Part shown: positions 54,160-63,852 of the stretch, one piece after another | Numbering within the stretch: the first letter of the stretch is position 1 | Layout of the letters: each line of letters begins with the position of its first letter | DNA from: Desulfatiglans sp. | Lineage (GTDB): Bacteria; Desulfobacterota; DSM-4660; Desulfatiglandales; HGW-15 | Reading direction: 5' to 3' | DNA: 64,000 nucleotides | NCBI GenBank assembly: GCA_012513605.1 | Contig: JAAZBV010000102.1 | Span: 1 to 64,000 of the forward strand | Made by a program: the position numbers and the translations under genes | The notes under the pieces: model-generated | What the model saw: the letters and a program-made list of their open reading frames with translations, nothing else | Databases searched by the model: none | Told to the model about the DNA's origin: nothing

Positions 54160-55113
54160 ATGACATCCAAAAACCAGAGAAAAGTGGTTATTGCCGGCGC
54201 AGGAGCTGTTGGCGCAACATTTGGATACGCCCTTGCTCAAAGCGGGTTGGCAGACGACATCATACTTATTGACAAGAACGAAGAACTCGCACGGGGACAG
54301 GTGTTGGACCTTGCCCACGGGCAGCCATTCTTTCCTGCTGTGGCTATTCGTGAAGGGGATCCATCGGACTTTTCCGACGCCCGTTTGGTTGTGATCACAG
54401 CGGGGGCTGCCCAGCGACCCGGTGAAACGCGACTGCAGCTTCTAAATAAGAATGCGGTCATCGTTCGGAGCATAGTTAATGAAGTCATGAAGCATAACGA
54501 TGAGTGCGTCATGGTTATTGTCAGTAATCCAGTGGACGTAATGACCCATGTTGCTATCCAGGGTGCGGGAAGCAAAAGGAGCCGAATTTTTGGCTCCGGC
54601 ACGGTCCTGGATAGCGCCCGTCTCCGGCATCTTCTTGGCAAGCATTGTGGAGTTGATGTTCACAACGTGCATGCTTACGTTTTAGGCGAGCATGGTGATT
54701 CTCAATTCGCTGCCTGGTCATTGACGCATTTAGCAGGTATGAAGATTGATGAGTTTTGTCCGATCTGCGGCAGGTGCGAAGACTGGAAGTTGCGACGCAA
54801 TGAGATAGAACAACAGGTGAGGAACTCAGCCTACCACATCATCGGCTATAAAGGCGCTACCTGTTTTGCGGTGGGTATGGCGCTGGTGCGTATTGCAGGA
54901 GCAATCCTGCGCAATGAAAAGAGCGTATTGACCGTTTCCACGAGACTCGAAGGTGAATTCGGGCTTAGTGATGTCTGCCTGAGTGTCCCATGTATCATAT
55001 CGTCCAGTGGAGTAGAAAGAATTGTAGAGAGCAATCTTCCTGAAGATGAATTATTGGCACTATCAAATTCTGCTGCACTCCTCAAGGAGGCCATTATAAA
55101 GGTCGGGTTATAA
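54160..55113 (+). CDS. ldh: L-lactate dehydrogenase
   Basis: The 317-residue NAD-dependent enzyme has a Rossmann loop GAGAVG (13-18). The substrate-determining residue is Q85 in AGAAQRPGETR, which indicates lactate rather than malate (R). Catalytic His lies in VLGEHGDSQF. An insertion CPICGRCEDW adds CxxCxxC. It interconverts pyruvate and L-lactate. GGAGGAG upstream supports the ATG. A strong hairpin terminator begins inside the last codons. It has no neighbours in an operon. Confidence 0.92.
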   Translation: MTSKNQRKVVIAGAGAVGATFGYALAQSGLADDIILIDKNEELARGQVLDLAHGQPFFPAVAIREGDPSDFSDARLVVITAGAAQRPGETRLQLLNKNAVIVRSIVNEVMKHNDECVMVIVSNPVDVMTHVAIQGAGSKRSRIFGSGTVLDSARLRHLLGKHCGVDVHNVHAYVLGEHGDSQFAAWSLTHLAGMKIDEFCPICGRCEDWKLRRNEIEQQVRNSAYHIIGYKGATCFAVGMALVRIAGAILRNEKSVLTVSTRLEGEFGLSDVCLSVPCIISSSGVERIVESNLPEDELLALSNSAALLKEAIIKVGL

Positions 55114-55127
55114 CCCGACCTCTTTTT
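55101..55127 (+). terminator. Rho-independent terminator of ldh
   Basis: GGTCGGGTT and AACCCGACC form a perfect 9-bp stem with a 2-base loop, followed by TCTTTTT. The ldh stop codon (55111-55113) lies inside the stem. Confidence 0.85.
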
Positions 55128-55261
55128 AAATTAATGGCTGAAAAAGGTAAAAATGTCCTTATTAAAAATTAATTATATGAAATCCTGATGGAAATATTGT
55201 TGTGTTGCTTCGCTTAACCCAACCTACGACTAATTCCTTTCCAGCAGAAAGATCATTGCTT
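55128..55261. repeat. Spacer with a CTTCGCTTAACCCAACCTACG repeat
   Basis: TGCTTCGCTTAACCCAACCT (55205 onward) belongs to a dispersed repeat known in many genomes. Nothing else was identified. Confidence 0.45.
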
Positions 55262-55535
55262 ATGGAAAATATGATTAACTACAATAAAGCCAGCAGTACA
55301 TATGACAATACCCGAAGTCATTCAGATATTCTGATATCAAGGTTTGCCGAACGAATCTCTTTCTCAGGGTCTACGACAATATTGGATTTTGGTTGCGGAA
55401 AAAAGCGTGATGTTTCGACTTCTAGATGAAGAAGAATATACCGGGGGTCTATCCCGGATCAAGGCAGATATCGGGAGACAAATTTTATAATTCCGGCAGA
55501 GGCGAGTTGCTTATATGGCTAAAAAAACAGCGATA
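55262..55535 (+). pseudogene. Methyltransferase gene with a large internal deletion
   Basis: From ATG 55262 the frame reads YNKASSTYDNTRSHSDILIS and STTILDFGCG, a class I methyltransferase start with motif I. It then breaks; other frames give MFRLLDEEEYTGGLSRIKAD and KFYNSGRGELLIWLKKQR to a stop at 55533-55535. These are the normal end of the same family. Roughly 100 or more residues of the middle are lost, along with two frameshifts. Confidence 0.7.
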
Positions 55536-55896
55536 ACACTTAGAACAGGGACATGTTAATACCAATCAGTCATCTGATTTTATTAGCGATAGTATGACTT
55601 GACTCGCTCACATTATCGCATTTATATAAATTTTACAAAGATGATAAAGACCACGGATAAAAAAATAATAGAACTTCTTAAGGGGATAGAAAACGACACA
55701 AAAAAACACAGGGTAATACTCGTTAACTATTCAAGAGGTATAAGGTAAGGCATTGAAACCACATCTGATATTTACCTGTCTATATATTGGAAAAATTTTC
55801 TTGTAATGCAAAATATTCTGTTATAACCTCCCTTTCAAGTTTTGGAATTCTGAAAAGAGTTCGGGAACCATTTATACGGGAGTTGTTAAAGGAATC
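55536..55896. other. Non-coding region with one 35-codon frame
   Basis: A frame 55641-55748 reads IKTTDKKIIELLKGIENDTK then VILVNYSRGIR. It may be a fragment of a larger gene but has no clear family. No other feature is seen. Confidence 0.3.
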
Positions 55897-56157
55897 ATGA
55901 ATTGTACCATTTGTGGTGTTTCTGCTGATAATGTTGAAGATCTGGTTGCTGAGAACTGGACCCTTTCATTTTTTGACGAAAATGATGAGCATGGCCCCCT
56001 TTGTCCTGCCTGCTCTGAAATACTGCTTCATATGGCACATGACGGCGAATATGAGCTTAAAAGGGAGTATCACGGGAAGGTGACTTTTAATGACCAGATA
56101 GAATATATGGATGATGATCCCCTCTGCGATATAGTCCTGGGATATATTCTTAACTGA
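55897..56157 (+). CDS. Small hypothetical protein with two CxxC pairs
   Basis: The 86-residue acidic protein has C3-x2-C6 (NCTICGVSADN) and C36-x2-C39 (LCPACSEIL), which could bind zinc as a rubredoxin-like or HNH-like knuckle. No known family was recognised. It stands alone with a weak AAAGGA site. It may be a regulator or a small metal protein. Confidence 0.6.
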   Translation: MNCTICGVSADNVEDLVAENWTLSFFDENDEHGPLCPACSEILLHMAHDGEYELKREYHGKVTFNDQIEYMDDDPLCDIVLGYILN

Positions 56158-56307
56158 AGATGTCCCTGCTCAAAGGCTGTCATACGTTACTATGCTGACT
56201 TTATAAAACTGCCTGAGCGCATTTACCCTTTACAATTTTTTGTCTTTATAGATTAAACTCAAAAATATACAGTATGTTATTTCACCGATCAGAAAAAGGT
56301 AATAATC

Positions 56308-57729
56308 TTGAGATATAAACGCCTTGACAACCACGATATTGAAATGCTTAAGGGTCTTACTGCCCCTGACAGGTTTTCTACCGGTGAGTCAGTTAAAACG
56401 CTTCATGCAAGGGATCAATCCCGCCATGTTTGCATGCTGCCAGAGGCAGTGCTCTGGCCGCTAAATGAATCTGAGGTATCAAATATCCTTAAACATGCCA
56501 ATGAACAGCGAATCCCTGTTACTGCCTGGGGGGCCGGGAGCAGCCTTGAGGGGAATCCCCTGCCTGTGTTTGGCGGCATAGTACTTGATTTTTCTATGAT
56601 GAACAGGGTTTTAGATATAAGGGAAGAGGATTTTCAGGCAGATGTGGAGCCTGGCGTTATATACAAGGAGTTAAACAGGAAGCTCAAACACAGGGGGCTC
56701 TTTTTTGCCCCTGACCCCGGAGCTGACGCTACCATAGGAGGCATGATAGCAAACAATTCAAGCGGGATCCGCACAGTTAAATACGGGGCAACCAGGGCAA
56801 ATATCCTTCGTCTCTCGGTAGTACTCGCAAATGGTGAGATTATAAAGACAGGCACACGCGCATCAAAGACATCATCAGGTTATGATCTTATAAACCTGAT
56901 CACAGGCTCAGAGGGCACCCTCGGGATAGTAACAGGTGCCACGATCAGGCTTAGAGGCCTGCCCGCAGAATCTTCAGCCGCCATTGCCTCATTTCCTTCC
57001 ATTGAAAAAGCAGGTAATGCCGTTTTTGAGATCATGAAATATGGCCTTGATCCTGCTGCGCTTGAACTTCTTGACAGGGAGTGCGTTAAGCTCATTAACC
57101 GTAACAGGGATATGGGCCTTGAGGAGGAGCCAACCCTCTTTATGGAATTTCACGGCCCATCTGTAAATTACCTCTCTGAGGTTATGGATGCAGCAAAGGA
57201 ATTCTGCCTTGGTAATGGTTGTATAAATTTCAGTTCAGGCATAGGCAGGGATGAAAGGGATAATTTTTTCAGTGCAAGGCATCATTTAAGTGAGATGATT
57301 GTCCAGAATCACCCCGGTTACTCATTTCTTTCAGGCGACACAGCTGTCCCGGTCTCCGCTTACCCTGAGATAATTGCACTGGCAAGGGAAGAGATAAAAA
57401 AGAGTGAGATTACTGCCTATATATTCAGCCATGCAGGGGATGGAAATCTCCATCTGAAATTTGCAGGCAGAAAAGGGGACAAGGAAGAGTGGCAGGCAAT
57501 AGACGAGATAAATCACAGGATAATATCAAAGGCCATATCCCTTGACGGTACTGCCACTGGTGAGCATGGGGTTGGCATTGGTAAACGTGCATTTATGGCT
57601 GAAGAGCATGGGAACAGCCTGATATGGATGAAAAAGATAAAGGAGCTGTTTGACCTGAACGGGATTTTAAACCCGGGCAAGATCTTTCCGGATTATGACT
57701 TACACTCGAACCCTCTTGGCCTGCCGTAG
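56308..57729 (+). CDS. FAD-linked oxidase of the GlcD/D-lactate dehydrogenase family
   Basis: The 473-residue protein has an FAD-binding type 4 N-terminus (VTAWGAGSSLEGNPLPVFGG, then GADATIGGMIANNSSGIRT). The C-terminal substrate domain contains FSHAGDGNLHLKF and TGEHGVGIGKR. Members oxidise D-lactate, glycolate or related 2-hydroxy acids. It starts at TTG (AAAAAGGT upstream); an ATG at 56344 would shorten it. Nothing shows a partner Fe-S subunit nearby. Mfd follows in the same direction after a short repeat. Confidence 0.9.
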   Translation: MRYKRLDNHDIEMLKGLTAPDRFSTGESVKTLHARDQSRHVCMLPEAVLWPLNESEVSNILKHANEQRIPVTAWGAGSSLEGNPLPVFGGIVLDFSMMNRVLDIREEDFQADVEPGVIYKELNRKLKHRGLFFAPDPGADATIGGMIANNSSGIRTVKYGATRANILRLSVVLANGEIIKTGTRASKTSSGYDLINLITGSEGTLGIVTGATIRLRGLPAESSAAIASFPSIEKAGNAVFEIMKYGLDPAALELLDRECVKLINRNRDMGLEEEPTLFMEFHGPSVNYLSEVMDAAKEFCLGNGCINFSSGIGRDERDNFFSARHHLSEMIVQNHPGYSFLSGDTAVPVSAYPEIIALAREEIKKSEITAYIFSHAGDGNLHLKFAGRKGDKEEWQAIDEINHRIISKAISLDGTATGEHGVGIGKRAFMAEEHGNSLIWMKKIKELFDLNGILNPGKIFPDYDLHSNPLGLP

Positions 57730-57744
57730 CTTTAGCAAAGGCGG

Positions 57745-60700
57745 ATGACCCCCGGACCCCTTGAACCCTTAAACTTTAAATATATGATAACCAACAACTC
57801 ATACATAAACGAACTTATTAAGCTGATGTCAGCCGGTAACAGGGATATCTCTGTCTCCGGTATAGATAATGCTGCCAGGTCATACCTTATATCAGGGCTG
57901 CTCATTGAACAGGAAAGCCCCTTTCTCATTATCCTGCCCACTGCAAAGGAGGCGGCCAGGCTTATGAGGGAGCTTCAGTTTTTTCTCCCTCAGGGTTTTG
58001 TTTCAGGGGGGCAGCAGGAAAAGAGGCTCTTTGATTTCCCGGCCTATGACCTCTCACCCCTTACTGGTTTAAGCCCGCACAGGTACATCATAAACCGCAG
58101 GTTACAGGCACTCTATGCACTGACATCCTGTAAAAACCCGGTAGTTGTTACATCGTTAGAGGCCATGCTTTTAAAGATTATCCCCAAGAAGGCCCTGCTT
58201 AGAACACTTGAATACCTTGAGCCGGGTGAGGATTTTCCACGTGACGATCTTATCAGAAAACTTGAGACAGGGGGGTATCTCCGCACTGCACTTGTGGAAG
58301 AGCCGGGCGATTATTCTGTGCGTGGTGGTGTAATAGATATATTCCCGCCGCTCTATGAGATGCCCATCCGCCTTGAGTTCTGGGGGGACAGGCTTGAGTC
58401 CATACGCCATTTTGATCAGGTCTCACAACGCTCAACAGACCGGCTAAAGGAGATGATCCTTTTACCATCAAGTGAGGTCATCATGGATGATGAGGCCATG
58501 ATGCGGGCAAGGTCTATGGGGCGTCTCCCTGAACAGGCAGGAGAAGGGGCAAGCTTCCCCGGTCAGGAGGCGTGGCTGAACCATTTTTACCCTGAACTCA
58601 ACAGCCTGTTTGATTATTTTCCCTCCACCGGGATCATCCTTCTTATGAACAGTGACAGGATCGAGACAGATAAGGAAAAATTCCAGTTCAGGTTTGACAG
58701 GGACAGGGAAAAATTTCGTGAAGAGGCGGAAAACAGGGGCACTATCTTCCCTGATATAGAAGGGGTGCTTTTAACCGACAAGGAATTTGAAGAGGGCATA
58801 AATACCCGTCAGAAGATAAGTTTCAACAGTCTTTTACTGGGCACACCTGAGGAGCTGTCAAATACAATAGAGATTAAGGGCGCCCATGACATAGAGTTCG
58901 AATTTGACCTGAGGCTCACAGGCAAGGGACGTGTATCAATGGCCCCACTTGCAGAGAGGATATCAGTATGGATGAACCAGGGCGGAAGCATCATTCTTGT
59001 ATGCAGGACAGAGCAGCAGGCATCAAGGCTGGCAGAAATACTGAATAACTACAATGTTCAGATAGATGAAACAGTGGATAGTTTTTTTGCGGTCTCACCC
59101 AGGAAGAGGCTGCACATCTGCATTGGAAGGCTCCAAAAGGGGTTCGGGTGGGAGGACATCGGCCTCTATGTGATAAGCGAGGATGAGATATTCGGGCCCA
59201 AACGGGCAAGGTCAAGAAAGAAGAGCGAAGAGGGAGGTATAGACTGGACATCCTTTGGCCAGCTTTCAGTCGGCGACCTTGTTGTGCATGAGGATCATGG
59301 TATAGGCCAGTATGGCGGACTTATAAGGATGGAGATACAGAACAAGATAAATGATTTTGTTCTTATCGAGTATGCAGGGACTGATCGCCTCTATATCCCT
59401 GCTGACCGCATAAGTATAATGCAGAAATATGTGGGGGCCGATGATAAAAATCCCAAGCTTGATCAACTGGGCGGAAAGGCATGGAAGGTAGTAAAACAGA
59501 AGGCCAAAAAGGCCATCATGGAGATAGCAAGGCAGCTTGTTGATATCTATGCAATAAGAAAATACAGGGAGGGGTTTGCCTTTTCACGCCCGGACAGCTT
59601 TTTCAGGGAGTTTGAGGCCACGTTTGAACATGAAGAGACATCCGATCAGATAAAGGCGATTGATGATGTGCTGTCGGATATGGAATCCATAAGACCCATG
59701 GACAGGCTCATATGCGGTGATGTGGGTTATGGCAAGACAGAGGTGGCCATTAGGGCCGCTTTCAAGGCGGTTACTGACGGCAAACAGGCGGCAGTGCTGG
59801 TGCCCACAACGGTGCTAGCTGAGCAGCACTATGAGACATTCAAAACTAGAATGAAGCCCTTTAATGTGGAGGTGGATGTCTTAAGCCGTTTCAAGAGCGC
59901 AAAGGAGCAGAAGGAGACCATAGCCCGTGTACGCGCGGGGCATGTGAATGTACTCATAGGCACCCACAGGATACTCTCAAAGGATATTGGGTTTAAGGAC
60001 CTGGGCATACTTATAATTGATGAAGAACAGCGCTTCGGCGTAAAGCAGAAGGAGAGATTAAAGGAGTTCAGGGCGGTTGTTGATGTGCTTGCACTCACGG
60101 CAACCCCCATACCACGCACCTTGCATCTCTCCCTTATGGGCGTAAGGGATTTGAGCATCATTGAGACCCCGCCTGAAGACAGGCTTGCCATACAGTCCTA
60201 TCTTTTACCATTTGATGAGGCAACCATTAAGCATGCAATAGAAAATGAGATGGAGAGGGGAGGGCAGGTATTTTTTGTCCATAACCGTGTTAAGTCCATA
60301 GACAACATTGCAGGAAAGATCAAAAAAATCGTGCCCAATGCAAGGCTTGCCATAGGCCACGGCCAGATGAAACCGGATGATCTTGAAAATACCATGATGC
60401 GGTTTTTAAGAAAAGAGGTGGATGTGCTGGTATGCACCACCATAATAGAATCGGGCCTTGATATACCATCAGCCAATACCATCATAATCAATCAGGCAGA
60501 GCGTTTCGGGCTTGCACAGATATATCAGCTCAGGGGCCGCGTGGGGAGGTCATCTGAAAGCGCCTATGCCTATCTGCTTTTATCAAAAAAGGCCAACCTG
60601 ACAAGAGAGGCAGAAAAGAGACTCAAGGCGCTCATGGATTTTTCACAGTTAGGCGCAGGTATCCATCTTGCCATGCATGACCTCAAGATAAGGGGAGGCG

Positions 60701-61257
60701 GAAATATCCTGGGCTTCAGCCAGTCAGGGCACATTGCCTCAATAGGGTATGAGCTTTACATAAAGCTTACAGAGGAGGCCATAGCAGAATTAAAAGGCGA
60801 AGAGTATCAGCAGGAGATAAACCCTGAGATCAATGTGGAGGTCTCTGCCTACCTGCCTGAGGAGTATGTCTCTGACATAGATGTAAGGCTTAATATATAC
60901 AGGAGGCTATCAAGCCTTAAAGAGGATGATGACCTGAAAAAAATGTCTGATGAGATCATAGACAGGTTCGGGCCGCCTCCAAAGGCGGTATCAAACCTGT
61001 TAAAGGTTATGGAGGTAAGGCTTCTGATGAAGCGGAAAGGCATAGCCCGCCTTGATGTAAAGGAGGATGCCCTTATGTTCACATTCAGCCAGATAAAAGA
61101 TATAAATCCTAACGATGTGGTAAGGATGATAGAGAGAAAGCGGCCAAGATTCAGCCTTCTTAACGATTCAAGGTTAAAGGCCAGAATAAAAAAGACAGAT
61201 CACCTGGGCGCACTCAACGAGGCCAAGAGCGTTATTAATGAGTTTGATTTTATTTAA
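57745..61257 (+). CDS. mfd: Transcription-repair coupling factor Mfd
   Basis: The 1170-residue protein has an N-terminal UvrB-homology part. An RNA-polymerase-interaction domain follows (SVGDLVVHEDHGIGQYGGLI, LIEYAGTDRLYIPAD), then a superfamily 2 translocase: Walker A GDVGYGKTE (658-666), DEEQ (759-762) and a TRG-like TRCF end. It displaces stalled polymerase and recruits UvrA. The start is unclear: ATG 57745 follows a repeat, and ATG 57784 begins the usual family N-terminus. Length is standard. Confidence 0.94.
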   Translation: MTPGPLEPLNFKYMITNNSYINELIKLMSAGNRDISVSGIDNAARSYLISGLLIEQESPFLIILPTAKEAARLMRELQFFLPQGFVSGGQQEKRLFDFPAYDLSPLTGLSPHRYIINRRLQALYALTSCKNPVVVTSLEAMLLKIIPKKALLRTLEYLEPGEDFPRDDLIRKLETGGYLRTALVEEPGDYSVRGGVIDIFPPLYEMPIRLEFWGDRLESIRHFDQVSQRSTDRLKEMILLPSSEVIMDDEAMMRARSMGRLPEQAGEGASFPGQEAWLNHFYPELNSLFDYFPSTGIILLMNSDRIETDKEKFQFRFDRDREKFREEAENRGTIFPDIEGVLLTDKEFEEGINTRQKISFNSLLLGTPEELSNTIEIKGAHDIEFEFDLRLTGKGRVSMAPLAERISVWMNQGGSIILVCRTEQQASRLAEILNNYNVQIDETVDSFFAVSPRKRLHICIGRLQKGFGWEDIGLYVISEDEIFGPKRARSRKKSEEGGIDWTSFGQLSVGDLVVHEDHGIGQYGGLIRMEIQNKINDFVLIEYAGTDRLYIPADRISIMQKYVGADDKNPKLDQLGGKAWKVVKQKAKKAIMEIARQLVDIYAIRKYREGFAFSRPDSFFREFEATFEHEETSDQIKAIDDVLSDMESIRPMDRLICGDVGYGKTEVAIRAAFKAVTDGKQAAVLVPTTVLAEQHYETFKTRMKPFNVEVDVLSRFKSAKEQKETIARVRAGHVNVLIGTHRILSKDIGFKDLGILIIDEEQRFGVKQKERLKEFRAVVDVLALTATPIPRTLHLSLMGVRDLSIIETPPEDRLAIQSYLLPFDEATIKHAIENEMERGGQVFFVHNRVKSIDNIAGKIKKIVPNARLAIGHGQMKPDDLENTMMRFLRKEVDVLVCTTIIESGLDIPSANTIIINQAERFGLAQIYQLRGRVGRSSESAYAYLLLSKKANLTREAEKRLKALMDFSQLGAGIHLAMHDLKIRGGGNILGFSQSGHIASIGYELYIKLTEEAIAELKGEEYQQEINPEINVEVSAYLPEEYVSDIDVRLNIYRRLSSLKEDDDLKKMSDEIIDRFGPPPKAVSNLLKVMEVRLLMKRKGIARLDVKEDALMFTFSQIKDINPNDVVRMIERKRPRFSLLNDSRLKARIKKTDHLGALNEAKSVINEFDFI

Positions 61258-61260
61258 AGA

Positions 61261-62193
61261 CTAGCCCGCCGGTATTGCAAGCATCTTTTCTACTGCAATC
61301 CTTGCCCTGTTGGCTGTCTCTTCTGGCACCTTCACTATGGTCTTCATCTGTTCAAGGGCCTTTACAACATCAAGGAGCCCGGTCTTTTTCATGTTCGCAC
61401 AGATCATATCAGGGTCAGCAGGGATAAACTCTTTGTCCGGGTTTGCCTTTTTAAGAGGGTGAATGATACCTGTCTCTGTCCCGATTATAAACTTTTTATG
61501 AGATGAGTTTCTAATAAAGGCAATAATGCCTGAGGTACTCTTTATCTCGTCAGCGAGCGCCAGCACCTCGGGTGTGCATTCGGGGTGTGCAAGAAAAAGG
61601 GCATCAGGGTTTTTCGCCTTTACCTTTTTTACCTGTGATGGTTTCAGATTATTATGTGTGGGGCAAAATCCATTCCACCATGTTATCCGCCTCTGTGTCC
61701 TGCTTTTGGCATACTGGGCAAGATTCCTGTCGGGTGTCATGAATATCTCTTTATCAGGGTCTATACTCTCCACAACCTTTACAACGTTTGCCGAGGTGCA
61801 GCATATATCGCTTTCAGCCTTTACATCAGCAGTGGTATTTACATAACTCACAATAACCCTGCCCGGGTTTTTCTTCTTTTCCTCTATCAACTCACGGGCA
61901 GTAATCATATCCGCCATAGGGCACCCTGCGGCAGCAACAGGCAGAAGGACTGTTTTATTGGGTGATAATATCGACGCGGTCTCCGCCATAAAATGCACAC
62001 CACAGAATACAATAACATCCTTCTCGGTCTTTGATGCCTTTATGGATAGCTCAAGCGAGTCACCACACAGGTCTGCCACATCCTGTATCTCGGCCCTCTG
62101 GTAATTGTGGGCAAGAAGGATTGCATTCTTTTCCTTTAAAAGCCCCCTTATTTTTTTCTTCAGGTCATCAATATGTTCTATGGTTGTTCCCAT
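61261..62193 (-). CDS. nadA: Quinolinate synthase NadA
   Basis: The 310-residue enzyme has the three cluster cysteines: GCPMADM, NGFCPTHNNL and MICANMKKTG. AHNYQRAEIQDVAD starts the first repeat. It condenses iminoaspartate with dihydroxyacetone phosphate using a 4Fe-4S cluster to make quinolinate for NAD. Its convergent end is 3 bp from mfd. No nadB or nadC neighbour is in this window, so it stands alone. Confidence 0.95.
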   Translation of the reverse strand: MGTTIEHIDDLKKKIRGLLKEKNAILLAHNYQRAEIQDVADLCGDSLELSIKASKTEKDVIVFCGVHFMAETASILSPNKTVLLPVAAAGCPMADMITARELIEEKKKNPGRVIVSYVNTTADVKAESDICCTSANVVKVVESIDPDKEIFMTPDRNLAQYAKSRTQRRITWWNGFCPTHNNLKPSQVKKVKAKNPDALFLAHPECTPEVLALADEIKSTSGIIAFIRNSSHKKFIIGTETGIIHPLKKANPDKEFIPADPDMICANMKKTGLLDVVKALEQMKTIVKVPEETANRARIAVEKMLAIPAG

Positions 62194-62293
62194 CTTAATA
62201 CCCCTGATAATTCAATTTATTTTAATCCATCATATATGTTATCATTCTGGAAATCCATACTATAGGATGAATCATTACAGGTCAAGCAAGGTT

Positions 62294-62405
62294 TTAGTTA
62301 GTGTTCATCCTGAAAGAGATAGTATTTAGGTGGAGCTTTCATCTGTGAGCAGATTCTTTGTTTTGAATGCCTTTTGCTGAAAGCTGAAGGCTGATAGCTT
62401 AATTT
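62294..62405. mobile_element. MITE-like dispersed element, copy 4 (right end lost)
   Basis: It starts TTAGTTAGTGTTCATCCTGA, matching the left end of copy 1, and continues GTGGAGCTTTC then CTTTTGCTGAAAGCTGAAGG. The right half is truncated near TTAATTTATAAG, directly before the MFS gene start. Confidence 0.7.
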
Positions 62406-62421
62406 ATAAGTATCGAATTAA

Positions 62422-63852
62422 ATGAAATTGGGAACTGATATAGAAAAATATAAGAACAGAGCGAAGGTGAATTACACCCCTTCCATGAAGGCATCCATAA
62501 ACGACGGGATGAGCCATGCTGTCATGATGGGGTGCGGTGAAAACTATTTTGGTGTCTTCAGTATCTTTCTTAAGGCCACAACCATCCAGGTCGGCCTCAT
62601 AGCCACCCTGCCGCAACTTCTCGCATCAATTATTCAGTGGGCAGGTGCAATAAACCTTGACAGGATACAGAGCAGAAGGAGTGTTGTAGCAACAGGTGCA
62701 TTTATACAGGCCCTTGCATTCATCCCCATTGCGTTTCTATTTTTTCTCTTTGATATAGGGCAAATATCAGTGATGTTTCTCCTCCTGATGGTGATTATCT
62801 ACTTTTGCGCGAACGGGGCTACAGTGCCAGCCTGGAACAGCCTCATAGGCGACCTCATTCACCCGAATGTAAGGGGCCGATTTTTCGGAAAGCGCAATAC
62901 CCTGACCGGGATGAATACCTTTATTGCCCTGACCCTGTCCGGGCTTATGCTCCATGTTTTTAAGAAACAGGGCTACCCGGAGTTCGGATACCTGATAATC
63001 TTTACTGTAGCATGTTTTGCCAGGCTGCTCTCAGTTTACTGGATCAGAAGATATGATGATCCGCCGCTTTCTATCACCCCTGACCAGGTCTTTACCTTCA
63101 GACAGTTTTTAAGAAGGTCACCCTATTCCAATTTTGCCAAGTTCGTATTCTTTGTTGCCATGATTAACCTGGGGGTATCATTTTCTGCACCCTACTTTTC
63201 TTTATATATGCTCAGGGACCTGGATTATAGCTACATGGCATATACCTTTGTCATTGCTGTAGGCAATATTGCCCAGTTTCTGACATTCAGGCACTGGGGA
63301 GGCATCAGCGACAGGTTCGGCAATAAAAAGATACTTAACCTCTGCGGATGGGGCATGTCACTTGTCCCCATCATGTGGGTGGGGCCTGCCAATATATATT
63401 ACTTTATTTTTATACAGATATACGGGGGGATAATCTGGTCAGGTTTTAACCTGGCCATTGCAAATTTCCTGTTTGATGCGGTAACGCCCCCTAAAAGGGC
63501 AAGGTGTGTAGCCTACCAGGGGCTCATGAACGGCATCGCAATCTTCACAGGCTCTCTCATGGGGGGGCTTACAGCCAGCCATCTGCCTGATTCCATTAAT
63601 TTCGGCCTGTTTATCTGGAGGCCTGTATCCATGCTGCTCATGGTCTTCCTGATATCAGGGGTTATAAGGTTTATAGCGGCATACATATTCCTAAAAAAAT
63701 TCAGGGAGGTGAGGGAGGTAGAACCCATAAGTGAGGGCGAGCTGATATTCAGGATCAGCCATATCAAACCTATTGCAGGGGCAACATTCAGCCTCACCAC
63801 AGGGCTCTTTAATCCGCAGAAAAAAAAGGCTGATAAGGATCAGGATCAGTAA
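62422..63852 (+). CDS. MFS transporter
   Basis: The 476-residue protein has twelve predicted membrane helices. Between helices 2 and 3 is NLDRIQSRRSVV, a degenerate version of the G-x3-D-R-x-G-R-R loop, repeated as ISDRFGNKKILN after helix 8. It may export a small molecule or sugar; the substrate is unknown. No good ribosome site precedes the ATG, and the truncated MITE copy 4 ends just before it. Its tail overlaps the convergent cupin gene by 7 bp. Confidence 0.88.
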   Translation: MKLGTDIEKYKNRAKVNYTPSMKASINDGMSHAVMMGCGENYFGVFSIFLKATTIQVGLIATLPQLLASIIQWAGAINLDRIQSRRSVVATGAFIQALAFIPIAFLFFLFDIGQISVMFLLLMVIIYFCANGATVPAWNSLIGDLIHPNVRGRFFGKRNTLTGMNTFIALTLSGLMLHVFKKQGYPEFGYLIIFTVACFARLLSVYWIRRYDDPPLSITPDQVFTFRQFLRRSPYSNFAKFVFFVAMINLGVSFSAPYFSLYMLRDLDYSYMAYTFVIAVGNIAQFLTFRHWGGISDRFGNKKILNLCGWGMSLVPIMWVGPANIYYFIFIQIYGGIIWSGFNLAIANFLFDAVTPPKRARCVAYQGLMNGIAIFTGSLMGGLTASHLPDSINFGLFIWRPVSMLLMVFLISGVIRFIAAYIFLKKFREVREVEPISEGELIFRISHIKPIAGATFSLTTGLFNPQKKKADKDQDQ

